64,000 bases of DNA from Tepidimonas sediminis (GTDB lineage Bacteria > Pseudomonadota > Gammaproteobacteria > Burkholderiales > Burkholderiaceae_C), in assembly GCF_007556605.1 (NCBI RefSeq), contig NZ_VJND01000004.1, positions 62,001-126,000 on the forward strand, written 5' to 3'. Below, piece after piece: positions 12,236-20,338 of this stretch; position 1 is the stretch's first letter; each line of letters begins with the position of its first letter. The notes beneath the pieces were generated by a model. It was given only the letters and a program-made list of their open reading frames with translations. It did no database searches and had not been told where the DNA came from. A program made the translations under genes and the position numbers.

Positions 12236-12726
12236 TGGGCGGGGGCGTCCGGCAGCGGTGCGGCGCCGGCGAAGCCCTGCTGGCGCCACGCCTCGAAGAC
12301 GGTGACCGCCACCGCGTTGGACAGATTCAGGCTGCGCTGGCCCGGGCGCATCGGCAGGCGCAGCCGCTGCGCCGGCGCGAAGTCGGCCAACACCGATGCC
12401 GGCAGCCCGCCCGACTCCGAGCCGAACACGAGCCAGTCGCCGGCGGCGAAGGTGACCTCGTGCACGTGACGGCGTCCGCGCGTGGTCAGCGCCCACAGAC
12501 GCGCCGGGTCCGGCCGCGCGGCGGCGAGAAACGCCGCCCAGTCCGCGTGGCGGCGCACGTCGGCGTACTCGTGGTAGTCCAGCCCGGCACGGCGCAGCAG
12601 CCTGTCGTCCATCGAGAAGCCCAGTGGCTCCACCAGGTGCAGCGTGCAGCCGGTGTTGGCGCACAGGCGGATGACGTTGCCGGTGTTGGGCGGGATCTCC
12701 GGCGCGACGAGCACGACGTGAAACAT
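12226..12726 (-). CDS. trmL: tRNA (cytidine/uridine-34-2'-O)-methyltransferase TrmL
   Basis: SPOUT-fold methyltransferase that 2'-O-methylates the wobble base of tRNA-Leu isoacceptors (CAA and the mnm5UAA-type anticodons), using SAM. The 166-aa product has the three SPOUT motifs: PEIPPNTGNVIRLCANTG (9-26), FGSESGGLP (about 100-108) and RSLNLSNAVAVTVFE (about 131-145). Full length. One of its expected substrates, tRNA-Leu(CAA), is encoded at 27.6 kb of this window. Next to comF on the same strand. Confidence 0.95.
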   Translation of the reverse strand: MFHVVLVAPEIPPNTGNVIRLCANTGCTLHLVEPLGFSMDDRLLRRAGLDYHEYADVRRHADWAAFLAAARPDPARLWALTTRGRRHVHEVTFAAGDWLVFGSESGGLPASVLADFAPAQRLRLPMRPGQRSLNLSNAVAVTVFEAWRQQGFAGAAPLPDAPAHQA

Positions 12727-12736
12727 CGGCGTGCGA

Positions 12737-13468
12737 TTATCCGCCGCCCTGCGCGCCGGGCGGCGGGGTGCGCGCCAGCACCAGCGCGGCCACCGACGCG
12801 GCGCCGGCCTGCCGCAGCGCCTGGCTGGCGGCGCGCAGCGTCGTGCCGGTGGTCATGACGTCGTCGACCACCAGCAGGTGGCGCCCGCGCACCCAGGCGA
12901 GGGCGTGCGGCTCGAGGGTGAAGAGATCGGTCTCGTGGGCGCGCCGTCCGGCCGCGTCCAGATGATGCAGCACGGGGGCGGTGGGGTTGCGCCGCAGCAC
13001 CTGCGCGCGCGCCGGTGGCGTGCGGGTTCGGCGCGCCAGCGCCCGCATCAGGCTCCAGGCCTGGTTGTGGCCGCGCTGGGCCAGCCGTACCGGCGCCAGC
13101 GGCACCGGCAGCCAGCCGTCGGCGTCCGCCAGCAGTCGCTCCACCGTCGGATCGTCCAGCCACAGTTGCGCCAGCGCATCGGCCAGGCCCAGGCCGGCGG
13201 CGGTCTTCAGGCGCAGGATCCACGCGTCCCACGGGTAGGCGTAGTCGAGCCGCGCACGCACCACGCGCCACGGGGGTGGGTCGGCCTGGCAGGTCGGGCA
13301 AAGGTTGACGTGATCCGGGTGGGGCAGGGCGCAGCCGGGGCAGCGCGGTACCCACGGCGCCAGCTCGGCCCGGCAGGGCGGGCACAGCGGCCCGTGCGGC
13401 CAGTCGCCGCAGACCTCGCAGCGCGCCGGCAGCCGTGCGCGCCAGTCGGCCCTCCATCCCCGCGCCAT
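12737..13468 (-). CDS. ComF family phosphoribosyltransferase-like protein
   Basis: A 243-aa protein of the ComF family, linked to DNA uptake in naturally competent bacteria. The N terminus carries cysteine pairs of a zinc finger (CEVCGDWPHGPLCPPC and CPGCALPHPDHVNLCPTC). The PRPP-binding loop LLVVDDVMTTGTTL lies near 195-208, and RGHNQAWSLMRALAR near 128 is the other family signature. The start at 13468 avoids overlap with the divergent gene's promoter. It is 10 nt upstream of trmL on the same strand, likely one operon. Confidence 0.9.
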   Translation of the reverse strand: MARGWRADWRARLPARCEVCGDWPHGPLCPPCRAELAPWVPRCPGCALPHPDHVNLCPTCQADPPPWRVVRARLDYAYPWDAWILRLKTAAGLGLADALAQLWLDDPTVERLLADADGWLPVPLAPVRLAQRGHNQAWSLMRALARRTRTPPARAQVLRRNPTAPVLHHLDAAGRRAHETDLFTLEPHALAWVRGRHLLVVDDVMTTGTTLRAASQALRQAGAASVAALVLARTPPPGAQGGG

Positions 13469-13506
13469 CGATCGTGTCTCCGCTGCGCCACTATACTGCC
13501 GCGCCC

Positions 13507-14427
13507 ATGGACACCCCCGCCGCTGCCACGCCGCCCGGCCTCGATCCGGTGGCGGCGGCGCGCTGGCTGCGCCGCGTGCCACCGGTCAGCCCCTGGCTGC
13601 ACGAATGGGTGGGGGAGCGCATGGCGGCGCGGCTGGACTGGATCCGGCGCACGCCACGGGCGTGGCTGAGCTGGGCCCCGCGGCTGGGTGGTGAGCAGGC
13701 GCACCGCCTCGTGGCGCAGCGCTACGGCGCGGCGCGCGTCTGGCTGGGCGGCCCGGGCGCGGCCGCCTCGATGCCGCCGGCGTCGGCCGCGCGCCGGCGT
13801 TGGTGGCCGTGGGGCCGGGCTGCCGAGCCGGCGCCGGTCACCGTGCCGCAGCTGGCCGCCGACGGGGTAGTGGCCGAGCCGGTGGAACTGGTGTGGGCCA
13901 ACATGGTGCTGCACGCGGCGCCGCAGCCGCGCGCCCTGCTGCGCCATTGGCTGGACTGGCTGGCGGTGGACGGCTTCCTGATGCTGTCGTGCCTGGGGCC
14001 CGACACCGCGCGCGAGCTGCGCGCGCTGCACGCCGCGCATGGCTGGCCCCCGCCGGCGGCCGACTACGTCGACATGCACGACTGGGGTGATCTGCTGGTC
14101 GAACTCGGCTATGCGGAGCCGGTGATGGACATGGAGCGGCTGACCCTGACCTACGCCGATGCCCGGCGCCTGCTGGAGGACCTGCGCGCCTGGGGCCGCA
14201 ACTGGCACCCGGGGCGCCACCCGGCGCTGCGCGGCCGCCGCTGGCACGTCACCTGGCTGGCGGCGGTGGAGCGCGAGCTGCCGCGCGATGCGCAGGGGCG
14301 GCTGTGCCTGACGGTGGAGGTCGTCTACGGCCACGCGTTCAAGCCGGCGCCGCGCGCCCCGAGCGGCGAGGTGACCGTGCCGCTGCAGCGCCTGCGCGAG
14401 CAGCTGCGCCAGCGCGCCGCCGGCTGA
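13507..14427 (+). CDS. BioC-like methyltransferase family protein
   Basis: A 306-aa protein resembling beta-proteobacterial proteins labelled BioC (malonyl-ACP O-methyltransferase, early biotin synthesis). The visible match is WANMVLHAAPQPRALLRHWLDWLAVDGFLMLSCLGPDT (split motif, about 130-167), typical of class I SAM methyltransferases, and VEVVYGHAFKP near the end. However the Gly-rich SAM motif I (DxGxGxG) is not recognisable in residues 50-95, which read AWLSWAPRLGGEQAHRLVAQ. Catalytic competence is therefore uncertain. No other bio gene is nearby. Confidence 0.65.
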   Translation: MDTPAAATPPGLDPVAAARWLRRVPPVSPWLHEWVGERMAARLDWIRRTPRAWLSWAPRLGGEQAHRLVAQRYGAARVWLGGPGAAASMPPASAARRRWWPWGRAAEPAPVTVPQLAADGVVAEPVELVWANMVLHAAPQPRALLRHWLDWLAVDGFLMLSCLGPDTARELRALHAAHGWPPPAADYVDMHDWGDLLVELGYAEPVMDMERLTLTYADARRLLEDLRAWGRNWHPGRHPALRGRRWHVTWLAAVERELPRDAQGRLCLTVEVVYGHAFKPAPRAPSGEVTVPLQRLREQLRQRAAG

Positions 14428-14461
14428 GGATCCCCTGATCCCCCGCCGTTTGCCACTACAA

Positions 14462-14475
14462 TTGATCTGGATCAA
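14462..14475. promoter_or_regulatory. FNR/ANR-type box 1 before the oxidase operon
   Basis: TTGATCTGGATCAA is an exact FNR consensus (TTGAT-N4-ATCAA). It directly follows, and shares one base with, a -10-like TACAAT (14457-14462), so a bound FNR-type protein would cover the transcription start and should repress that promoter. Confidence 0.65.
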
Positions 14476-14493
14476 CCGGTTCGTGGGCTTTTC

Positions 14494-14507
14494 TTGACCG
14501 TGATCAA
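14494..14507. promoter_or_regulatory. FNR/ANR-type box 2 before the oxidase operon
   Basis: TTGACCGTGATCAA matches TTGAY-N4-ATCAA with a single C for T. Its centre is exactly 32 bp after that of box 1, about three helical turns, so both could be occupied on the same face. It lies 66 bp before the DUF2244 start. Confidence 0.6.
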
Positions 14508-14572
14508 GGTGCGGCAAGCGCCGCGGTGCGGGGAAGACGGAAGCAGGCGTGCAGCAAACGGAGGAGCCCTCC

Positions 14573-15064
14573 ATGCCGCCGGCGCTGCGGCTGGCGCAGG
14601 CCATGCCGGGTGGCTGGCGCTGGCAGCTGCGGCGCAACGGCGCGTTGACGCCGCGCCAGTTCGTCGCGGCCTTCGCCTTGGCGTGCGGCGCGCTGCTGGC
14701 GGTGGCGCTGATGTTCGCGTCGCTCGGCGCCACGCTGGTGTTGCCGTTTGCGGCCCTGGAGCTGGGGGTGGTGGTGCTGGCGTTCGCCTGGATGGCGCGT
14801 CACGCCGCCGACCGGGAGGAACTGGAGCTCGACGCCGCGCTGCTGCACGTGCGCCGCTGGGAGGCTGGAAAGGCGGCGGCAGTGCAGCTGCCGCGCCCGT
14901 GGGTGCGGGTGGAGTCGCCCGGGCATGCGCGCGATCTCGTTCGGCTGCGCGCGGTCGGGCGCATCGTGGAGGTGGGCCGGCACGTCCGGCCCGAGGTGCG
15001 GCAGCAGCTGGCGCATGAGCTGCGCTGGGCGCTGGCGCAGCCCGCGCCGCCGGGTTCGGGATAG
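14573..15064 (+). CDS. DUF2244 domain-containing membrane protein
   Basis: A 163-aa protein with two adjacent membrane helices (about residues 30-75: FVAAFALACGALLAV and LVLPFAALELGVVVLAF) followed by a soluble tail, the layout of DUF2244 (PF10003). The family is often encoded next to cytochrome oxidase genes, as here, 77 nt before coxB, but its role is not established; an assembly or membrane function for the oxidase is an inference. The ATG at 14573 has a good ribosome site (GGAGGAG); a GTG at 14549 lacks one. Confidence 0.8.
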   Translation: MPPALRLAQAMPGGWRWQLRRNGALTPRQFVAAFALACGALLAVALMFASLGATLVLPFAALELGVVVLAFAWMARHAADREELELDAALLHVRRWEAGKAAAVQLPRPWVRVESPGHARDLVRLRAVGRIVEVGRHVRPEVRQQLAHELRWALAQPAPPGSG

Positions 15065-15104
15065 TCCGTAGTGGTGGGCTGGAGGAAGTTTGGTGTAATC
15101 CGCG

Positions 15105-15118
15105 TTGACATAAATCAA
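15105..15118. promoter_or_regulatory. FNR/ANR-type box 3, directly before coxB
   Basis: TTGACATAAATCAA fits TTGAY-N4-ATCAA with one mismatch. Five bases downstream is a -10-like TATATT (15123-15128), 14 nt before the coxB GTG. The box centre would be about 23 bp upstream of the start site, within the promoter spacer, a repressor position. Confidence 0.6.
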
Positions 15119-15141
15119 CGCTTATATTCGAGGCAAACGAC

Positions 15142-16365
15142 GTGAGCACGATGAAGCAGTCAGGTCAAGCGGGGTGCCGGTGCGAGGGCGGCGTCCTGAG
15201 GCGCGTGTGGGGTGCGCTGGGCACGGCGGCGCTGGTCGCGGGCGTCTGGGTCGGTCAGGCGCAGGCGGCGGTCAACGACCTGCCCGGCGGGCCGGCGGTC
15301 AATCAGCTCAACTTCCACCCGCCGGCCACCCGCATCGCCGAGGAGCAGCACTGGCTGCACTGGTTCATGCTGGCGATCTGCGCGACGATCTTCGTCGTCG
15401 TCTTCGGCATCATGTTCTACTCGATCGCCAAGCACCGCAAGTCGGTCGGTCACCAGGCGCAGCAGCTGCCCGAGCCGATCTGGGTGGAGCTGGGCTGGAC
15501 CATCGTGCCGCTGCTGATCGTCATCGGCATGGCGCTGCCCGCCACCAAGGTGATCGTGGCGCAGAAGGACACCTCCAACGCCGACCTCACGATCAAGGTG
15601 GTCGGCATGCAGTGGAAGTGGGGCTACGAGTACCTGAAAGGGGAAGGCGAGGGCATCCAGTTCCTGTCGACGCTGGATCCGCAGCACCGCCTGATGTCCG
15701 ACAGCGGCAAGGTCACCCCGACGGACGACTACCTGCTCAAGGTCGACAACCCGCTGGTGGTGCCGGTGGGCAAGAAGGTGCGCATCATCACCACCGCCAA
15801 CGACGTCATCCACGCCTGGATGGTGCCGGCCTTCGGCGTCAAGCAGGACGCCATCCCGGGCTTCGTGCGCGACACCTGGTTCCGTGCCGAGAAGACCGGT
15901 GACTTCTACGGCCAGTGCGCCGAGCTGTGCGGCAAGGAGCACGCCTACATGCCGATCCACGTGAAGGTGGTCTCGCAGGAGGACTACTCCAAGTGGGTGG
16001 CGGAGCAGAAAAAGGCCATGGCCGCCAAGGCCGACGACCCCAACAAGGAGTGGACGCTGGCCGAGCTCAAGGCGCGCGGCGAGCAGGTTTACGCCGCCAA
16101 CTGCGCGGCCTGTCACCAGGCCAATGGCAAGGGCGCCGGCCCGATCAAGCCGCTGGACGGCTCGGCGATGGTCACCGACGCCGACCACGGCAAGATGCTG
16201 GCGGTGCTGCTCAACGGCGTCAACGGTGCGGCCGCCCAGATGCCGGCCTGGAAGCAGCTCTCGGACGTCGAGCTGGCCGCCGTGATGACCTTCGTGCGCA
16301 ACAGCTGGTCCAACAGCACCGGGGATGTCGTGCAGCCCAAGGAAGTGGTGGCGGCGCGCCAGTGA
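15142..16365 (+). CDS. coxB: Cytochrome c oxidase subunit II with fused cytochrome c
   Basis: Electron-entry subunit of the aa3/caa3 terminal oxidase. After a signal-like start, two membrane helices lie at about 65-90 and 112-132. The periplasmic cupredoxin domain has the CuA ligands in CAELCGKEHAYMPIH (Cys259, Cys263 and the following His). A C-terminal class I cytochrome c domain carries CAACH at 321-325, making this a caa3-type enzyme (407 aa). GTG at 15142 is used; an ATG at 15151 is equally possible. First gene of coxB-coxA-36aa-ctaG-DUF2970-coxC. Confidence 0.96.
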   Translation: MSTMKQSGQAGCRCEGGVLRRVWGALGTAALVAGVWVGQAQAAVNDLPGGPAVNQLNFHPPATRIAEEQHWLHWFMLAICATIFVVVFGIMFYSIAKHRKSVGHQAQQLPEPIWVELGWTIVPLLIVIGMALPATKVIVAQKDTSNADLTIKVVGMQWKWGYEYLKGEGEGIQFLSTLDPQHRLMSDSGKVTPTDDYLLKVDNPLVVPVGKKVRIITTANDVIHAWMVPAFGVKQDAIPGFVRDTWFRAEKTGDFYGQCAELCGKEHAYMPIHVKVVSQEDYSKWVAEQKKAMAAKADDPNKEWTLAELKARGEQVYAANCAACHQANGKGAGPIKPLDGSAMVTDADHGKMLAVLLNGVNGAAAQMPAWKQLSDVELAAVMTFVRNSWSNSTGDVVQPKEVVAARQ

Positions 16366-16396
16366 GAGTTGAAGACAACGTGACGAGGAAGAGGCC

Positions 16397-18016
16397 ATGA
16401 GTGCAGTTTTGGATCACCCGGGCGCGCACGCGCACGACCACGAGCACCACGCGCCCACCGGCTGGCGCCGCTGGGTGTTCGCCACCAACCACAAGGACAT
16501 CGGCACGCTGTACCTGCTGTTCAGCTTCACGATGCTGATGATCGGCGGGCTGCTGGCGCTGGGTATCCGCGCCGAGCTGTTCCAGCCCGGCCTGCAGGTG
16601 GTCAACCCCGAGCTGTTCAATCAGCTCACCACCATGCACGGCATCATCATGGTGTTCGGCGCCATCATGCCGGCCTTCGTCGGCTTCGCCAACTGGATGC
16701 TGCCGCTGCAGATCGGCGCTTCCGACATGGCGTTCGCCCGCATGAACAACTTCAGCTTCTGGCTGATGGTGCCGGCGGGCCTGATCCTGGTGCTGTCGTT
16801 CTTCATGCCCGGCGGGGCGCCGGCGGCCGGCTGGACGCTCTATGCGCCGCTGACGCTGCAGATGGGCCCGTCGATGGACGCCGCGATCTTCGCGATGCAC
16901 ATCCTGGGCGCCAGCTCCATCATGGGCTCGATCAACATCATCGTGACCATCCTGAACATGCGCGCGCCCGGCATGACGCTGATGAAGATGCCGATGTTCG
17001 CGTGGACGTGGCTGATCACTGCCTACCTGCTGATCGCGGTGATGCCGGTGCTGGCCGGCGCCATCACCATGACGCTGACCGACCGCCACTTCGGCACCAG
17101 CTTCTTCAACCCCGCCGGCGGCGGCGACCCGATCATGTACCAGCACATCTTCTGGTTCTTCGGGCACCCCGAGGTCTACATCATGATCCTGCCGGCCTTC
17201 GGCATCATTAGCCAGGTCGTGCCGGCGTTCGCCCGCAAGAAGCTGTTCGGCTACACCTCGATGGTGTACGCCACCGCGTCGATCGCGATCCTGTCGTTCA
17301 TCGTGTGGGCGCACCACATGTTCACCACCGGCATGCCGGTGACCGGCCAGCTGTTCTTCATGTACGCCACCATGCTGATCGCCGTGCCCACGGGCGTGAA
17401 GATCTTCAACTGGGTGGCCACGATGTGGAAGGGCTCGATGACGTTCGAGACGCCGATGCTGTGGGCGGTGGGCTTCATCTTCGTGTTCACGATGGGTGGC
17501 TTCACCGGCCTGATGCTGTCGATGGCGCCGCTGGACATCAACTTCCAGGACACCTACTACGTCGTGGCGCACTTCCACTACGTGCTGGTGGCCGGCTCGC
17601 TGTTTGCGATGTTCGCGGGCTTCTACTACTGGGGTCCGAAGTGGACCGGCGTCATGTACAACGAGACGCGCGGCAAGATCCACTTCTGGTGGTCGATGAT
17701 CTCGTTCAACGTCACCTTCTTCCCGATGCACTTCCTCGGCCTGGCCGGCATGCCGCGCCGCTACGCCGACTACCCGATGCAGTTCGCCGACTTCAACGCG
17801 ATCGCCTCGGTCGGTGCGTTCGCCTTCGGGCTGGCGCAGGTGTACTTCTTCCTCGCGGTCGTGCTGCCGATGATGCGCGGCCAGGGCGAGAAGGCGCCGC
17901 AGAAGCCGTGGGAAGGGGCCGAGGGGCTGGAGTGGGAAGTGCCGTCGCCGGCGCCGCACCACACCTTCGAGACGCCGCCCAAGCTGGATGCCACCGCCAC
18001 GCGCATCGTGGGCTGA
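16397..18016 (+). CDS. ctaD: Cytochrome c oxidase subunit I
   Basis: Catalytic subunit with heme a and the heme a3/CuB site, 539 aa, 12 membrane helices. The heme-copper signature [17 protein letters not shown] contains the CuB His and cross-linked Tyr (HPEVY, about 255), and [12 protein letters not shown] (about 304) has the two other CuB His. THFHY-type heme ligands appear as [11 protein letters not shown] near 393. The first 20 residues form a His-rich tail (HAHDHEHH). It starts 31 nt after coxB. Subunit of the oxidase that reduces O2 to water and pumps protons. Confidence 0.98.
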   Translation: MSAVLDHPGAHAHDHEHHAPTGWRRWVFATNHKDIGTLYLLFSFTMLMIGGLLALGIRAELFQPGLQVVNPELFNQLTTMHGIIMVFGAIMPAFVGFANWMLPLQIGASDMAFARMNNFSFWLMVPAGLILVLSFFMPGGAPAAGWTLYAPLTLQMGPSMDAAIFAMHILGASSIMGSINIIVTILNMRAPGMTLMKMPMFAWTWLITAYLLIAVMPVLAGAITMTLTDRHFGTSFFNPAGGGDPIMYQHIFWFFGHPEVYIMILPAFGIISQVVPAFARKKLFGYTSMVYATASIAILSFIVWAHHMFTTGMPVTGQLFFMYATMLIAVPTGVKIFNWVATMWKGSMTFETPMLWAVGFIFVFTMGGFTGLMLSMAPLDINFQDTYYVVAHFHYVLVAGSLFAMFAGFYYWGPKWTGVMYNETRGKIHFWWSMISFNVTFFPMHFLGLAGMPRRYADYPMQFADFNAIASVGAFAFGLAQVYFFLAVVLPMMRGQGEKAPQKPWEGAEGLEWEVPSPAPHHTFETPPKLDATATRIVG

Positions 18017-18043
18017 GCCGTGCGGCACGAGGAGCACACCGCC

Positions 18044-18154
18044 ATGACGCCTGAACAACGTCGCCAGAACGTGCGCCTGGGGCTGATCCTGGCGTCGGTG
18101 GCGCTGGCCTTCGCGCTGGGCTTCGTGGCCAAGCTGGTGCTGCTGGGTCGCTGA
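18044..18154 (+). CDS. Cytochrome oxidase small assembly-type protein (36 aa)
   Basis: A 36-codon gene with one membrane helix (LGLILASVALAFALGFVAKLV) and a short charged N terminus MTPEQRRQN. A similar tiny protein occupies the same slot between coxA and ctaG in many Burkholderiales, where it is annotated as a cytochrome oxidase small assembly protein. A ribosome site (GAGGAG) lies 9-14 nt before the ATG. Its frame and spacing (27 nt after coxA, 26 nt before ctaG) support translation. The molecular role is not known. Confidence 0.75.
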   Translation: MTPEQRRQNVRLGLILASVALAFALGFVAKLVLLGR

Positions 18155-18180
18155 GCCGTCGCGCAAGCGGAGGGTCGACA

Positions 18181-18786
18181 GTGGATTTGCGCCGCGCCGA
18201 CAACCTGCGCATGACCGGCAAGCTGGCGGTCATCGCCGTGGGCATGTTCGCGTTCGGCTACGCGCTGGTGCCGATCTACCGCGCGATCTGCGAGGCCACC
18301 GGCATCAACGTGCTGGCGCTGGGCGAGCGCAACCTGCCCGGCAAGGTCCGCACCGATCCGGTCAACACCCAGGTCGATACCTCGCGCACGATCACGGTGG
18401 AGTTCGACACCAACGTGCGCGGCCCCTGGCACTTCAAGCCGGCGGTGCGCTCGATGGAGGTGCACCCCGGCGAGCTGGCCACGGTGATGTACGAATTTCA
18501 GAACGTGCAGAACCGAACGATGGCCGCTCAGGCCATCCCGAGCTACGCGCCGCGCCAGGCCGCCAACCACTTCACCAAGCTGGAGTGCTTCTGTTTCAAC
18601 CAGTACACGCTGGCGCCGGGCGAGAAGCGCGAGTGGCCGGTGGCCTTCATCATCGATCCCAAGCTGCCTAAGGACGTGAAGACCATCACGCTGTCCTACA
18701 CCTTTTTCGAGGTCGGCGCGCCGACGCCGCCGGCGCCCACGGCCGGCGGGCCACAGGGGCTCCTCGGCGGGGGGCGCCCGTCATGA
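18181..18786 (+). CDS. ctaG: Cytochrome c oxidase assembly protein CtaG/Cox11
   Basis: Copper chaperone that delivers copper to the CuB site of subunit I. The 201-aa protein has one N-terminal membrane helix (about 12-32) and a periplasmic beta-domain. The copper-binding CFCF motif is seen in KLECFCFNQYTLAPGE near residue 140. GTG start with an AGCGGAGG ribosome site. Full family length. It overlaps the DUF2970 gene by 4 nt. Confidence 0.96.
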   Translation: MDLRRADNLRMTGKLAVIAVGMFAFGYALVPIYRAICEATGINVLALGERNLPGKVRTDPVNTQVDTSRTITVEFDTNVRGPWHFKPAVRSMEVHPGELATVMYEFQNVQNRTMAAQAIPSYAPRQAANHFTKLECFCFNQYTLAPGEKREWPVAFIIDPKLPKDVKTITLSYTFFEVGAPTPPAPTAGGPQGLLGGGRPS

Positions 18787-18995
18787 CCACGCCTGCCCAT
18801 CGCCGTCCCGTGGCGCTGCTGGCCACGGTGCGCGCCGTGCTGTGGGGCTTTCTCGGCCTGCGGCGCCGCAGCGACTTCGAGCAGGACGTGCAGCGGCTCA
18901 ATCCGATCGCCGTCATGGCCACGGGAGTCGTGCTGGCGCTGCTGTTCGTGGTGTTGCTGATGGCGATCGTGCGCTGGGTGGCGGGGGCCGGCTGA
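18783..18995 (+). CDS. DUF2970 family small membrane protein
   Basis: A 70-aa protein with a short amphipathic N terminus, the block AVLWGFLGLRRRSDFEQD (split, about 18-35) and one membrane helix at 43-65 (AVMATGVVLALLFVVLLMAIV). This is the DUF2970 family, found in oxidase operons of betaproteobacteria and without a proven role; by position it may be an accessory subunit or assembly factor. Its ATG overlaps the ctaG stop. Confidence 0.8.
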   Translation: MTTPAHRRPVALLATVRAVLWGFLGLRRRSDFEQDVQRLNPIAVMATGVVLALLFVVLLMAIVRWVAGAG

Positions 18996-19050
18996 GGTCG
19001 ACAGGCACCGGAAACGAACCAAGACAACGACTTTGCATCGAGGAGTGAAC

Positions 19051-19932
19051 ATGTCTGCAACCACCCATGGCGGCACGCCGTACTACTACGTACCGGGGCT
19101 TTCGCGCCACCCGGCGCTGGCGGCCTTCGGGCTGTTCTTCGTCATTCTGGGCGCCGGCCAGTGGATCAACGGCGTCGAGTGGGGCAAGTGGTCGCTCGCC
19201 TTCGGGCTGGCGTGGTGGCTGGTGGTGCTCTACCAATGGTTCCGCGACGCCGTGCACGAGAGCGAGTCGGGTCTGTACAGCCGCAAGATCGACGTCTCCT
19301 ACCGCTGGAGCATGAGCTGGTTCATCTTCAGCGAGGTGATGTTCTTCGGCGCCTTCTTCACCGCGCTGTGGTGGGCGCGCTCGCACGCGGTGCCGACGCT
19401 GGGCAATCTCGAGAACGCCCTCATCTGGCCGAACTTCCAGGCGGTTTGGCCCTCGGTGCAGCCCGGTGCCACCGCTTCGCCTGCCGGCATCGTCGAGCCG
19501 TTCCAGACCGTCGGCCCGTTCTGGCTGCCGACCATCAACACCGCGCTGCTGCTGACCTCGGGCGTGACGCTGACGATCGCGCACCACGCGCTGCAGGATG
19601 ACCATCGGACCAAGGCGATCGCCTTCATGTGGCTGACCGTGCTGCTGGGCGCCACGTTCCTGGTCGTGCAGGCCTATGAGTATTTCCACGCCTACACCGA
19701 CCTCAACCTGAAGCTGAGCTCCGGCATCTTCGGTTCGACGTTCTACATGCTGACCGGCTTCCACGGACTGCACGTGTTCGTCGGCATGCTGATGCTGATC
19801 GTCATCACGCTGCGGCTGCAGAAGGGCCACTTCACCAAGGACCGCCACTTCGGTTTCGAGGGCGCGGCGTGGTACTGGCACTTCGTCGACGTCGTCTGGC
19901 TGTTCCTGTACGTGCTGGTGTACTGGATGTGA
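19051..19932 (+). CDS. ctaE: Cytochrome c oxidase subunit III
   Basis: Third core subunit of the heme-copper oxidase; 293 aa, seven membrane helices. Signatures include WFIFSEVMFFGAFFTALWW (about 90-108), the family Glu in this block, and the C-terminal FHGLHVFVGM and WYWHFVDVVWLFLYVLVY. The ATG at 19051 follows a clear GAGGAG ribosome site; a TTG 18 nt upstream is not needed. It closes the operon and is followed by a terminator. Confidence 0.96.
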   Translation: MSATTHGGTPYYYVPGLSRHPALAAFGLFFVILGAGQWINGVEWGKWSLAFGLAWWLVVLYQWFRDAVHESESGLYSRKIDVSYRWSMSWFIFSEVMFFGAFFTALWWARSHAVPTLGNLENALIWPNFQAVWPSVQPGATASPAGIVEPFQTVGPFWLPTINTALLLTSGVTLTIAHHALQDDHRTKAIAFMWLTVLLGATFLVVQAYEYFHAYTDLNLKLSSGIFGSTFYMLTGFHGLHVFVGMLMLIVITLRLQKGHFTKDRHFGFEGAAWYWHFVDVVWLFLYVLVYWM

Positions 19933-19976
19933 GGTCGGCGAGGGCGGGCGCCTCCCGGCACCCGCAGGTGCATCCC

Positions 19977-20007
19977 GGAGCGCCCGCGGGGCGCTCCGCT
20001 CGTTCTT
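19977..20007 (+). terminator. Terminator of the coxB-coxC operon
   Basis: GGAGCGCCC (19977-19985) and GGGCGCTCC (19989-19997) form a perfect 9-bp stem with a 3-nt loop, followed by GCTCGTTCTT. It lies 45 bp after coxC and before the minus-strand DUF2909 gene. Confidence 0.6.
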
Positions 20008-20092
20008 GGGCAGGGCGCGTGCCGCTGGAGCGCCGGCGCCGCGCGATGGTCGGCGAACCGTCGGGGTGTGGCGCGGGCCGCGGCCGGAACGA

Positions 20093-20317
20093 TCAGCGCA
20101 CCGGCAGACCGGTGGGCTGGATCCAGCCCATCCAGTGGCTGACGATGAGCAGCAGGAACAGCAGCACCGAAAGCCCGATGCGCATCGTCAGCGCACGCGC
20201 CATGCGGCGCGAGCGCCGCGCGTCGCCGCTGGCGGAGTCGCCGCGCATCATGGCCACCAGCGCGCTGCCGAGGCTGGCGACGATGCCGGCGAAGGCGAGC
20301 AGGACGAGGGCTTTCAT
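20093..20317 (-). CDS. DUF2909-type twin transmembrane protein
   Basis: A 74-aa protein with two membrane helices (about 3-24, LVLLAFAGIVASLGSALVAMM, and 46-66, MRIGLSVLLFLLLIVSHWMG) separated by a basic loop (RRSRRMAR). This is the DUF2909 twin-TM family, regularly found in opposite orientation between coxC and surf1 in betaproteobacteria. The placement suggests a link with oxidase biogenesis, but no function is known. It diverges from surf1 with only 21 bp between starts. Confidence 0.75.
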   Translation of the reverse strand: MKALVLLAFAGIVASLGSALVAMMRGDSASGDARRSRRMARALTMRIGLSVLLFLLLIVSHWMGWIQPTGLPVR

Positions 20318-20338
20318 GGTGTGCGATTATCGGCGGAC

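Noticed and set aside
16220-18166. Long minus-strand frame opposite coxA
   Set aside because: His/Arg/Glu-rich mirror of a highly conserved gene, with no start context or homology.
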